Assembly: GCF_012273895.1 (NCBI RefSeq)
Contig: NC_052106.1
Span: 6,138,001 to 6,202,000 of the forward strand
DNA length: 64,000 nt
Origin: Zerene cesonia
Lineage: Eukaryota; Arthropoda; Insecta; Lepidoptera; Pieridae
Reading direction: 5' to 3'
The translations under genes were made by a program, and so were the position numbers. How positions within the stretch are numbered: the first letter of the stretch is position 1; each line of letters begins with the position of its first letter. The notes beneath the pieces were generated by a model. It saw only the letters and a program-made list of their open reading frames with translations, did no database searches and had not been told where the DNA came from. Positions 23,276 to 36,064 of this stretch are shown piece after piece.

Positions 23276-26200
23276 ATGGAAGAATTGTTACAAGATATAT
23301 TCAAGGAATCTTCTGGTCCAAAGTTAATCTCCCTTAAAAAATCATGTCAGGAAGCACTAGGTAATTAATCGATACAGTTATAAATAATTAAGATACTTAA
23401 GTGTTTAACAGAACTTGCGATTTGATAATTTTTTTTAATGATTGCGCATTATATTTTATTGATTAACTAGCTTTGCCCGTGGCTTCGCACGCATTAAATT
23501 CTGAGTAGTATAATAGATGACGATACATATAAATCTTCCTCTTCAATAACTACTATACTCTAACATCTAAGCCTACATAGAGATACAGAGAAAATGACTT
23601 TGGTTTCATATTATTTAGCTTAATTATATCAATTTAAGATTCCAAAATTGAAATCGAGTAAAATATAATATAAAATATGTAAAGTGTGATGTACTCAATA
23701 AGTATTTAATTTACAAAAAATGCTATGTAGATATTTATTATGAAGCTTGATTATTAGCATCTTTATTTTGGAAGTTAAGTGATTTTTAGTAAATAGAATA
23801 TCTTAGCTACTGATTTATCTACTTACTTCTACATCGTAGGTATTATTTAGTAAGTGATTGTAATATTAAATTATTTTTGGCGCTCTCTTTACAATCTCAA
23901 AGCTATTACATACATAACATTTCTATCTTAGGGTGCGCATTGAAAAAACGAATCAATACTACAATGTTCTTGATAAAAGTAGAAAACCTATCTGTATTAT
24001 ACAAAACGTTTACCTATGCTGAATGTTCGACCATCAGACGTGAAACGTGGGCATAATATGCCCGCTCTGCTTTTAATAAAAAAAAGATATACCTGTGTAA
24101 AATGCCATCCACAGAGCTACTATGTGCACAAGATGTCAGCGGCTGGCGGGCGTCGTACGAGCTCCGGCGCGCGTGCCTGCAGCCGTTGCAGGTCGCGCTC
24201 GAGAGCAAACGCCCCCGCCTCGTCGCATTCGCGCTCCAGGGGTTTCATGTATGTCCCACAGTAAAAAAAAAACAGAATAAAAGAAAAAATTAAAATAACT
24301 TATAATGTTATTAGCGAAATTGCAATTTTGTCGAAAAATTGTGATGCTTAACGTTTGCTTGCGTAAAAATTTTGAAATACTTTTCCATTATTGGAAGTTG
24401 AATATAGGAAGTTGTTGTTGTAGTTTTTGCATAGTTTTTGTAACACAATTTTTCAGTTATTGGTGTGCCTTATAATTGGCGTATCTTATATGTAATTAGA
24501 ATGATTATGAATAAAATGAATAAAAAAAAATAAAATAAATTATTGAGGGTTGTGATTGGGTGGGTGGAACGGGCTTCCCCTTCTCCATTATATTTCATAA
24601 TGGAGGAAATTGTATAAAATAAATACAAAAGTATAAAATTTACGTTTCGCTTTATGAATTGCATAACAATAAAAAAAAACAACTTTTTAGCAAATTTGAA
24701 ACTTACTTACTTCCAGAAAATACTTCGTGACGATAGATTCCACCGGGGTATAGAGCCTGAGGATGATTCACTATGGATGCCGTCACAACTGCTTTGCGCC
24801 ACTTCATCAGTCATGTATCAGTTACCAGATACACAGGTGAGTTTTATTCACAACACTAATAGAACATACAAAAGAAACGACTTACTATCTTAAAACTAAT
24901 ATTTATATAGCACATATATTTTTTTCCCAATTAAAAACGTTTTCAAATTTATCGTATGAGATGGTTATCGTACCAAAATTATTTAAATAGCTTTTCAGTT
25001 GGGAAATAATTTCGATACGATAGTGCTTTTGAGATATGCAAGTGCAAAATTAGTGCGCGATGCTATATTTCACTAGAGATCTGTGCAACATTACAATGCA
25101 AAAAAGACATCATAACAAAACCACTTGGCATTTAAAATTAAGTTTTTTACGCTACTAAAACTTCACATAGAAGCAATGTTAATGACAACAATCATTATTT
25201 ATTGGTCAGGTACAAATATTCCGCATGTACCTGTCGCTGGCGCTGTCACCGCGGCGCACGCTGAACGGGCGGCTGTGTGTGTGGGCGTGCGGGCGCTGCG
25301 GCGAGGCGGCGGGGGGCGCGCCGCACGTCGCCGCCGCCGCGCGCGCAGCCGCCGCGCAAGTGTTGCGCGCGTATTGTGCGCAGCTCGGTGAGCTTTGTGT
25401 ATTTGAAAGTAACTGTTCGACCCGGCTTCGCTTGTGGAACGTATATAGCGTATATAGTCTATAGATTTAGGAGATCACGTACGTATTCAACAGTGAAATA
25501 ATTTTTATAATTGATCCAGTAGTTCCTGAGATAAGCGCGTTAACAAATAAACAATGAAACAAACTCTTCACTTTTTATATTAATATACATAATCAGATTA
25601 ACATACTCTTTGAGGTGCTACTCTAGTAAACATATTTCCAATACGTTTTTCTGCAATTCATAATAGGTAGAGTAATTCTTTTTGACATCTCATCATCATC
25701 ATCAGCCTGTAAATATTTTCAACACTGATACACAGGCCTACTATAAGAGCTCAGGCCATAATGGCCAAGTGCGGGTTGGCTGATGTCGATGGCATGTCCT
25801 CAAGATTTTGATGCATGCCGGTTTCTTCATGATGTTTTTCCTTCACTGATTATTATCAGTGGTGATGTTAACACATGATTCACCCTTACTCCTATGAACT
25901 AATATAACGGATGTTGTGGTCACCAGATGAAGAATGCCAAGAGCTACTCTCCGAAGGCTCTCCATTGGGCAGAAACCACATAGTGGCGGTGGGATGCTAC
26001 AGCGAAGTGATACCGGTCATACAGTACTTATGCAGCAGACTGTCTGAAACACAATTGTATGTATCTGTAATTAAGTCATTATGATCTAAAATCCAAATCC
26101 AAAATCCCTGCTGGTGGTGGTAAATATTATAAATATTTAAATTTTCTGTCATCTTATAAAACGATCATTTATTCATAAATAAATATTTACATCAATGTAT

Positions 26201-29200
26201 TGTGTAATTCAAGAATAAAAAAAATTAATGACCTGCAAGTCGGACTCGCGACACTAAAGGTTCCATACAAATTATCCTGCAACTGCATTAATTAATTAAT
26301 TGCTTATGAGCAACTGTAAAAACTATTGTTAATATGATGGCAGCATACATACATTATCTCTGGAAAATTCAAGTGTCTAACTGAGATATAGTCTGGCGAC
26401 AGACGGACGGACAGACAGATTACAGACGGATAGCGAAGTCGTAGTAATGGGTTTTTTGGGTACGAAACTCTAGAAGTGATAATTTTCTGTTCATTATAAC
26501 TGAGAACTAGTTATTAAGTTTATCTCGTCGAAACTATTTCAGGGTACCGAAGCAGAATCCATTAGCTCTATTCTTTCTGGACTGCTTGTTGACATTAATG
26601 TCAAGTTTGTCGGATCGAGTGAGCGGCAACTCTCACTTCACGACATTTCTCTGGCAGAAGTTTGTTCCATCACTTATCTCTTTCTTGGGAACACCGCGCG
26701 TCGATAAAAACATCAAATCTAGGCATGTATACACAGTGTTGTCTTAATATTTGAGTAAATAAACTACAATGCTTTTGCATATTAATATGCGAAATCACGT
26801 CCAAAAATTAAAAGTCATTCATTCAAAGTTGCTTAATACTTCTATAGCTAATCGCTATCGAATTAAAACCATTAGCAAATGTTTATGAATGGCCGTATTT
26901 TATATTTAAAACTTTTCGATTCTTCATAAGTAATAGATACCTATGGTTGCAATTCTACTTAAGATAATTGTATTAATTTCTCTCACAGAGAACATGAGGG
27001 CCACTTGGTTGATGATTCAGGTCGAGGATCAGGCGCGTTAGTTTGTGCTCCAAGCTTCAACAGCAAACAGGCTAAAACTATTTATAGGTGAGCTCTTAAT
27101 TATCGATTAAAACTCAATTGTAGATAACTATACCACACTAGCTATGCCCCGCGATATAAGGCAAGGACGAACCCGCAGGCAAAAGAAATTAATACGTTTT
27201 ATACTCTCCTACATTTACATTCTAAATCAGTATCATGTATCATCAAAATCTATTTAACAGTTTTCGCCTGAAAGATTAGAAATATATTATAATATGTAAT
27301 AAAGGAGGACTAGTGGGATCTATCAATGATTATTACAATATTATTTTTAAACCAACCAATATATTACATTGCAGCATTGCCAACCAGCTAGTCCGACTAG
27401 TGGGCTCGACATCCAACCTACGCCCAGTACTAGAAGCGCTTTACCACAGAATGTTACTCTACCCTCCGATACAACACCGGGTGGAACCATTGAGGAGTGT
27501 GAGAGAGTTGCTGCAGCATCCTAAGAGACTGGTTCAACTGGTACTGCTGAAGAAAAGTGACCCGGAACGGCACAGCGATGACATGGCGATTGTGAGACTG
27601 TAAGTACTTACTAATTAAAACCTCATTTTATATTTATGCGAACAGATTAAAATGATCCCATAGATAAAATTGTGAATAAACTTTTATCTTTCATTATTAT
27701 TTCATCATAACATATCATACAAGCCGTGTAAACAATATTTTTCATTACTTTAAAAACTTTTTTGTGACTATAACTGGATTACATTTTTAATAAAATTTTC
27801 CATTTTATAGAATTATGGACGGTATAGAAGAATGCGGACGCGGTGGAAATCCTGAAGTTGTAGCGGCTGCAGTAGAATGCGTAGTATCACTACTGGATGC
27901 TTTAGAGAAACTCTGTTCAGGCTCCAACGATTATATTACTGCAGAAGTAGCTACTCTCATTTTACATCACTGGCCCAAATTACACGATGCTGATTACTCT
28001 GGTCCATTGACATATCAAACGTTGGCAAGATTGCCAAGCCCGTATAGGTTTGAGACATTTTCCACAATAATCGCGGCTTAGTAAATTTTATTTGTTGCAT
28101 GAAATATATTATGATATTAATTTATTTATCTTTACTTCGTTTTCATAAGATAAAAATACCTATATAAAATAAAAATGTATTTTGCGATAATATAATTCAA
28201 GATTCGAACTGAGATATGGCAAAGCTACGCTCTGCAGCAATATATATTTCTTATTTCAGAGATGTCGTAGCGGTTCTACAAAGCAACGAAGAAAAGGATA
28301 ATGATTCTTCAGGTACACAGAGAAAGAATTAGCTTTTTAGTTTAATTACATTATTAATTAGTAGAATTAGTTAGTTCATTTCATTGAATACGATATTTCA
28401 GATACATCGGGTCCAGAAAACATAAGTTCAGGAAGCGAGGCCGAAGCGGATTCTGATGCAGATAATGTGTTTTTACCGAGTAGAGCGAACAATCCCACTA
28501 CACAAACGAAGCAAGAAAATATCAATGATAAAACTAAAACCATTCCGAAAACTTTAAATCTCGGAAGGTGCGGCCTGGAAATTGACACAATATTTAACAA
28601 CAACGGATATTTTATATAAATATGTCATTATTAATTGTTATTTGTTTCAGATGTACGATAACTGAATGCAATGTGGATTTAGAAAGGCACAACGCAAGGC
28701 AATTCGTGAAAACGTTACACAATTCTCTACTTCCAAAACTTCTACATCTACGAACTTGTATTGAGGTAAGATCTTACGATATGATCGTACAATAATAATG
28801 AAATAACATACATGTTACAAAACAGAAAGAAGTTTTTATAAAACAAAAACCTGCCTGCCTGAACCTATCTTGCACTTGAATATCTAATTAAAAAATAATA
28901 CATACTGAAGATGAATAAAATAATGTTGGATACATGATCTCTAAATAATTTATTATATATCCGCTAAAACTCTCACGGTTTAACTAAATCTTATGATTAC
29001 TCAAGCTAAAAACATAGCTCCTATTCTGTCCTATTTCAATCATAATCGAATTACGACTCCGGCGAGTATTCAATAAAATATTAATCTCTTACAATAGGTA
29101 TCATTAAACTTATTTTAAATGAAACTTAATTAAAAATAGGCTAAGAAAAATATGTATTATCTTAAATTAGGTGGATGAAGCAATGCAAGAGTTTGCATCG

Positions 29201-32200
29201 AAGTGTTGCCAACATAATGCAGCTCAGCCACCAGCCACAGCTTGTATCATGAACGCAGATGGAGTGTATCTGGCTACTTACGCTGCTTTGCTGCTTACTC
29301 TAAAGCAAAGGAGGAGTAAATATTATGCGGATATTAGCGTAAGTTTTAATACTGAACATTTTTAATGAACATTAAAAAAGACGAGTTAATTAATTACCTT
29401 TTTATTCATGTTCCAGAAGATTCCACTGCCTCTAACTGAGGATGAATTCGTAGATGACGTACAAGGGAGCGGAGTTCTAGTGTATCTGTCAGCCACTTGG
29501 CTAAGGGAGCTGTATCAACAAGTTGTTGCCACAGATCTATTGAAAGACGTCCTGTCTATCGATCATCCGCTTATTCATCTATTATCTGGTATGCATCTAA
29601 CAATATGAGTTTATTATTGATATTAACTAAGAACTAATAAGAAAATAAACTAACTAAGACAAATTCTTAGTTTCAATGAAATCAAACATTCAATATAATA
29701 ACTACTACTACTATCATATAATAATTATACTAGCTCGTGACCCGCGACTTAGCACGTCTAGTAAAATTCTCTATGAGTGTGAAATATTTCCGAAATAGCC
29801 TGTGACTACCTCTAAACACAAAAATCATACCATATAAGTGCTACGTACCATTCGGAATAAATAAGAAACAAACTAGTAAAAAAGCAAAAAACACACTGAA
29901 GCGTTTATAATATTACTTAGTACGGATATCTTATAAAATTAATTATATCGTTCAAGACTTGGGTGGTTTGGATTCCAATCCGGTGATGTCTGACTGGCAA
30001 AGATTGAAAGAGGTATCAATGGTACATAACAATTCAGACGACACACCGCAACACCAAGCTAGCTTACGATGGGCCAGGAGGTAAATTAGACTACACTTTT
30101 ATGAGTTTCCTTTTGATTTTTCATTTTTTTATTTCGAAATAGAATAAGAAATTTATATCAAAAAAACATTTTTCCTGTTAACAATTTTTGTTCCATCTTT
30201 TGTCGTGATTAATACATTAATACATTAACCATGTTGCTACATCTTGATATTATAGCAACATTATTCTCAATATAAATTTATAGGATACTCACGTGCATCT
30301 GGGATTCAATGGTGACAGTACTAAGCGTTCCATTAACTGGCTATAGAAATAAAAAGCACAAATTACAAGGAATCATATCGAAAAAGATTAACACGTTTGG
30401 CAAGAGGAAGCGGATTGCTTGGGAAGGATTGACTATTCAATGCTTGGAAGGGCTTCATAAGGTTATATTTTAAATAGAAAAACACCGATTTTAAAAAACA
30501 CGCTTGCTATAATTTTATTGCACACGTCCTGATATAAATTTTGCACTTAAATACCTTTCCAATTAATCGCTCCAATATTTAATCTCCTAGTGCTTCTTTC
30601 TTGTCTGAATTATAACATTTAATGAATTATCACTTTAGGCCGCAAGAATAAGCACCACACTAAGTCTACAGAATCGTTGCAATAGCATTTTAGCATTGTT
30701 AGCCAGCTCAGCTATATCACAGCCGGCTAATGGGAAAATATTGTCTACACATGCCTTGTCGCTGGACATTTTAATATCAGGTATAGAAAATTTATTCAAT
30801 AAATGCTTTTCTAAAATATTTGTTTGTTGTATTACTATAATCATCAATTTTACCCACGCTTTTTCGTATCGAGCAATTATAAAAAATATGTATTTATGAA
30901 CAATATTTTATTTATATTTAATTAGAGAATTATTACATGCATACCATATTTCAGGTGGCTTAGAGCTCGGTTCGAAAGCACCAGAGTGCTGGGATCACAT
31001 ATTTGCTGCATGTCAGTATGTGTCAAGTTTCGAACACTCACTATTTGGCCAACAAGGAAACAACGCTACGCCAATAATCACTATGCAAACTGGACGAAAT
31101 AAAACAGTTTCCATACTGCAAGCTGATGCTAAATTGGGTTTAGATGGAAGAGAGGATGAAACTTGGTAGGGAAATTCAAAATAATATTAAAATGCATAAT
31201 TAAGCTGCAAAAATCTGTTCTTAATTACATAAATATATTTTCAGCGTGGATGTATTCAACTTTTTGCAACCTGTTTTCGATAACAATACGAATAATGAAA
31301 TGTCTGTGGCGAAAATCGTGGAAACATGCCGCCAAGAGGTACTAAGCCGTTTAATCCGATTTTTATGTAATATTATACTGTTCCTAAAAATGTTATTGGT
31401 CTTCCAACATATGATTCGAAATAAATCGATAAATGATCGGTCCATTATCCATTCAGTTATATCGAGTGCCATAATCTTGATTCCTGACCTGACCTTTTTA
31501 CAAATATTTTCCAATTTCGCTAATATACTATTTATTCTTCATTTAATTGTTTCATTATGAAAATGGGTTGTACAGGGTGGGAATATAATATCGGGGTCGA
31601 ACGCGGCACGCGTGTGCTGCGCGCTGACGGCGGCCGCGGATGCGCTGTACACGCGCCTGGCCGCCACCACCACGCTGCCCACGCTGCGCGCTGCCTTGCA
31701 GAGACTCGTGTCGCATCACCATCGACTGGTAATTCACTGATTTCACTGAGTCACTGATTTAGTATTTATGAGATATTTAAACAGATTTATTTTAAAAATA
31801 CCGAGAATAGTATCATGTTTGAGTCACATATTGTGACGTCATAGAAGTTTATTTAGTCAATTAATAATTTGTTTCAATTTGATGTAAGAGTCAGGCAAAA
31901 TAAAATAAACCGTTACTGATATGTTAAAAAGTTTGCTAAGTACCTTAATGTAATTTTTTCTTATGAAACATATAGATTTCTGTGTTGGATCGCACAGAAC
32001 TTCCCTCTACGTGGCTTCAGACTTGTATCTTGAGAGTACAAAACCAATTTCAGCTATTCTCTACCTGGGAACAAGACGTAGTTAACAACAACATCGGCTG
32101 GTGGCGGCGTGGGGCTGTTGGTAGAGGAATGGGTGTGGGCGTGGGTGGTGGTGCGGGGGCCGCGGGGGAGGCGGCGCGGGCGCTGTGCCGCGCGGGGGAC

Positions 32201-35200
32201 GTGGCGCTGCGCTGCTTGCGCTCGGCGCGCCCGCTGGCGCACAGGATGGCGATATGGACGGTCGTCGGGCCGCATTTTATGCAGGTGAATATGTTCTGTA
32301 TTAGAATTATCCAAAAAAAAAATAAATAAATAGTATGTTAAATTGAATTTATTTAAATCTTATATATGTCAAGTAACATAATATATGTCAACTTTATAAA
32401 AATTAACATATGTATTCCCCTATAGGCGGCATGTCATAAAGACATTCAAATATCAAGCTTGGCGATTCAATGTTTACATGATTGCGCCACGACACTTCTC
32501 AATCAGCAAGTTGAATTGCCTCACTTTCATTTTAACGAAGCTCTGCTTAAACCTTTTGAAAATCTGCTTTGTTTGGAACTTTGTGATGATGATATTCAGG
32601 TACGTAATTTTTTTTTCTCTATGTATAGCATACAAAAGTTTTATAGCAACCATTTTTTTAACCTGTTAATTAAACTGTTTCAGGAACAAATAATCTCTTG
32701 TATTTGCGAATTTGTAGAGACTAATAGGATGGAAATACGATCTGGTTGGCGACCTCTGTTTAATACCTTAAGAGCAGCAAACAACTCAAACCAATATTCG
32801 GCTATTCTCGAAATATTTAAGGTTTTCCTAAATACTGATAACACCTTGGTGTTTGCTAATGCAGCCTTGGACTGTATATTATGTCTTCTAAGTCACATAA
32901 AAGGACTTCACTACGAAGAGCCTCAAAATAATGAAGCAAAGCCTAAAAAACCAACAACGCCAACCCAGCCAAAACCAAGCTTAAGTTTGAAATTCTCAAA
33001 GAATAGTAAATTCATACCGCTCAGTGAGGAAAAGACTGAAAAAGTAATAGTGGATATGTGTAGAGAAGCGCTTTTCCATCTGGAAAACTGTGCTGATATT
33101 TTAACAATGATGTATAATATGCCAAAATGCCCCATTTTCAACACAGGGAATAGAATAAAAGGTGACTTACCTTTGTCAGTTGTGGATCCGATTATACCCA
33201 GTGCTTCACTGGACGTCACAAAATATATTAACAACGAAAATTGTATTGAGGAACTCATTTCATACAGAAAATTATCTACAAGTCTACCACCATCAAACAC
33301 AACAAATAATTGCTTGTTAAAATTGGACAAACCCAGTAATATACTCAAAGTTTGGTATGTTCTCATCGAAGGTCTGATATCAGCAACAGTTGTTTGTTCC
33401 AAAAAGAATCAACCAGCAGCAATGGAAACACTATTTAAATTGCTCAGAAACATAGCTGATGTACCTGGAACACATTTTGGTCTCCACTGCATTAATCATC
33501 TCCTGTTGCCCACTGTTCAAAATTGGCTTCGTCAAATTGCCAATGTGAACACTCATTGGGATAGTGTAATGCCAAATTTTAAGCAATGTTGCGGTATGAC
33601 AACTGACACAATTGTATTTTATTTACACAATTTACAACAAATTAATGTTGAATTAGCGACAGCAGATGAAAAAAACGATAAAGCAAATGAACCATTTGAA
33701 AGTCTGGAAGTGACGTTTGCTTTAAAACAAATCATGTTAATTTTGGTGGAATGCATCGCACAAGCACAAGAACCCATCGCAAGACTGGGCGCATCCTGCA
33801 TAAGACATATCATTCTAACATCAGGACACCTCTTAACAGATAATCAATGGGAAATAGTATGTACAAGTTTACATAGGGCTTGTAATGTCAGCTTAAGTCC
33901 CTTGAAACAATTGACGTATGCTTTTAAGGAAAATTCAAACAGTTTTTATGGAGATTTAGCAATTGTTAAAGTTGCTGCTCGAAGAGATTGTTCAGTGAAT
34001 GACAACGTAAGACTTCATGCCATGGCACAACAAGTATTTCTTACAGAACAACTAAGAGGTGAAAGTAACTTAAAACAAACTTCAAAAAATTCATCGCAGA
34101 TGTTGATAGACGACCGTAGTTATATATTTTTAATCTACCTTCAAGAAGCAGTAAATTCTCTGAATCCTGATTTGTATACGGTTAGAATTCCCAATAGAGG
34201 ACTAGTTGTTGGATTATTGGCTCATCAAATACTTATTCAAATTATTGCCACAGTTCTCATACAAGCTTCTTCTGATGTTTTCCATGGTATTAATGGGATT
34301 TTACTGGAGAGCCTTAAAAGTGGTACCAATATTTGTAACTATCAATTTATTCTCAGCAAGAATAATACTGACTTACTCCTTAAAAGTTTAGAGCTCTCGT
34401 ATACAAGAGCTATGCAGTTTGATTCAAGACCTGGCTTGAAGTTCCTTGTTCAAAAAGTTTCCAATTTGGACTATGCAGCGAATTTGTACAAGCAAACATC
34501 TTCAGCTTGGTTGATTAAAATAATTGCACTCACTGATATTTTTTACAATGGAGTAACGAAATTTAAGCTGAAACCAAACGACTTAACGATAATATTAAAG
34601 AACTATACGGCATCTCTAAATATGACATTCGAGTATGATCAATTTGTAATGAAAATATTTGACTTGAAAGCAACGTGGGAACTTTTATGTAGTAGCTATT
34701 TAAAACACCTAATAAACGTCACAGACTTCGACAATCCAGAAAATATTAAAGACAGAATATCGCTCAGTTCTGTCGAAACAGATTCATCATCTAATCACTA
34801 TGAGGAATTCTTTATACAAGAACAACAAGAACAAATTGATACGCTTGAAGAAAATAAAGAAAACAACATTAACACTAGCGACGATGATCAGGAAAAGCCG
34901 AGACCATTCACATTTGCAGACTTTAAGGCAACTAATACCAAACTCAACGAAGATTCACTTAATTCTCCAACAATTAACAAAGAAAATAAAATAAGTGATC
35001 CGGAGAATGAAAACGAAGAAATCGTAAATGAAGTATTTGATGAAACAGATAGTCCTATCAAGAGTAATGAACCTAAAAAAGTCATTAGATACTCAGATGT
35101 TAGTCCAGAAAAAGTAAAATTACCGACTTATGTGCAAGCAGTGGACATTGACACTAAAGCCAGAAATGTAAGCATCACTATAAGTGATGCTGCTATGGAA

Positions 35201-35566
35201 AAAAACAAAAACGTTGAAACCATTCTCCCGCCACAGCCCGTTCCACCAGAAATAGAACAACAAAGAACTATTAGCATTATTAAGGTAAGTTTCCATGGTA
35301 ATTTTGAAGTTACAGTTATAGAAATAAAATTATAATATTATTTTCTATTACAGGATATTGAAGTACAGAGAAATTGTTTCCTGAGTATTTTAATGGCATA
35401 CCTAGAATTAGTGCTAACTTTCCCATTAGAAAGATTTCATCTCATCTATCCTGTCCTGCAGACAGGTTTCGTGCAGCTTGCTAAAACCGTAAACGACCCC
35501 CAGCTTCTTGATAGAATCAATGTATTTTTCGATAAACGAGACTTGGTCGAATTTAGTTATAAGTAA
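23276..35566 (+). CDS. ARFGEF3: ARFGEF3 / BIG3-like protein (Sec7-related, catalytically degenerate)
   Basis: 24 exons join in phase to 2086 residues (human about 2177): 23276-23360, 24115-24248, 24717-24836, 25210-25387, 25927-26056, 26543-26722, 26989-27087, 27375-27599, 27811-28047, 28260-28312, 28402-28567, 28651-28765, 29171-29338, 29417-29588, 29957-30080, 30284-30461, 30639-30780, 30955-31165, 31245-31338, 31576-31728, 31976-32284, 32426-32599, 32684-35284, 35354-35566. The N-terminus (MEELLQDIFKESSGPKLISL) matches the DCB start of vertebrate BIG3. 'QLVRLVG...LYHRMLLYPP' (about 310-345), 'HFHFNEALLKPFE' (about 1117) and 'SGWRPLF' (about 1165) are also diagnostic. A Sec7-like region (about 545-690) has 'MNADGVYLATYAALLL' but no FRLPGE glutamic finger. 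Vertebrate BIG3 acts in secretory-granule and ARF/PKA-linked trafficking; the insect role is inferred. A 2601-bp exon carries the C-terminal HEAT-like half and an acidic linker. Intron 6 is GC-AG. Confidence 0.95.
25686..25860 (-). repeat. LINE-like 3' tail repeat in ARFGEF3 intron 4
   Basis: 'catcatcatcatcag', 'acacaggcct', 'ggccaagtgcgggttggc' and 'tgccggtttcttcatgatg' in the same order as the copy at 395-572. Confidence 0.65.
26215..26475 (+). repeat. dispersed insect repeat in ARFGEF3 intron 5
   Basis: 'gcaagtcggactcgcgacac' at the left and 'gacagacggacggacagaca', then 'ttttttgggtacgaaactct' at the right, a layout common in lepidopteran introns. A fragment related to the left end recurs at 52085-52130 in the other orientation. 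Confidence 0.6.
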
Positions 35567-35643
35567 ATAATTATTCAATTAATCGTGATGTTATAACAAT
35601 CACTGTAATAATATATTCCTGGATCTCTCAATGATAATCGCCA

Positions 35644-35649
35644 AATAAA
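35644..35649 (+). terminator. poly(A) signal of ARFGEF3
   Basis: AATAAA 78 bases after the ARFGEF3 stop codon. Confidence 0.65.
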
Positions 35650-35673
35650 ACAACTGTATTATGTGTACTGACT

Positions 35674-35679
35674 TTTATT
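35674..35679 (-). terminator. candidate distal poly(A) signal of RECK
   Basis: AATAAA on the minus strand, about 385 bases beyond the RECK stop. A nearer minus-strand AATAAA is at 36021-36026. Which one is used is unknown. Confidence 0.4.
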
Positions 35680-36064
35680 TTATCACCTTTAAATATAAAT
35701 ATCTCTTACAATACACAATATAAACATTCGTCTCAACAAAATAACAATACAATAACATATTTGGTATAAGGACTACTTTGTCTTTTGTAAATTGGTTACA
35801 AATGCTTAATTCAGTCTATACATAATACGGATCTACTGAGATATTTTAAACGTAAATACAAACATGGCACTTCTTTGCTGTTAAAAAACTGTACTTTAAA
35901 CTCTTAAACAAGTTATAACATCAATTGCGTCTTTGACTCACATAAAGCAGACCAAAGCATTAATCTCATTATCGATATAAGGGTACAAATTTCCTATGAA
36001 ATAGATCGCTATTTACATGTTTTATTTACACTTATATTATTTACAATAACCTTATATCATAAAT

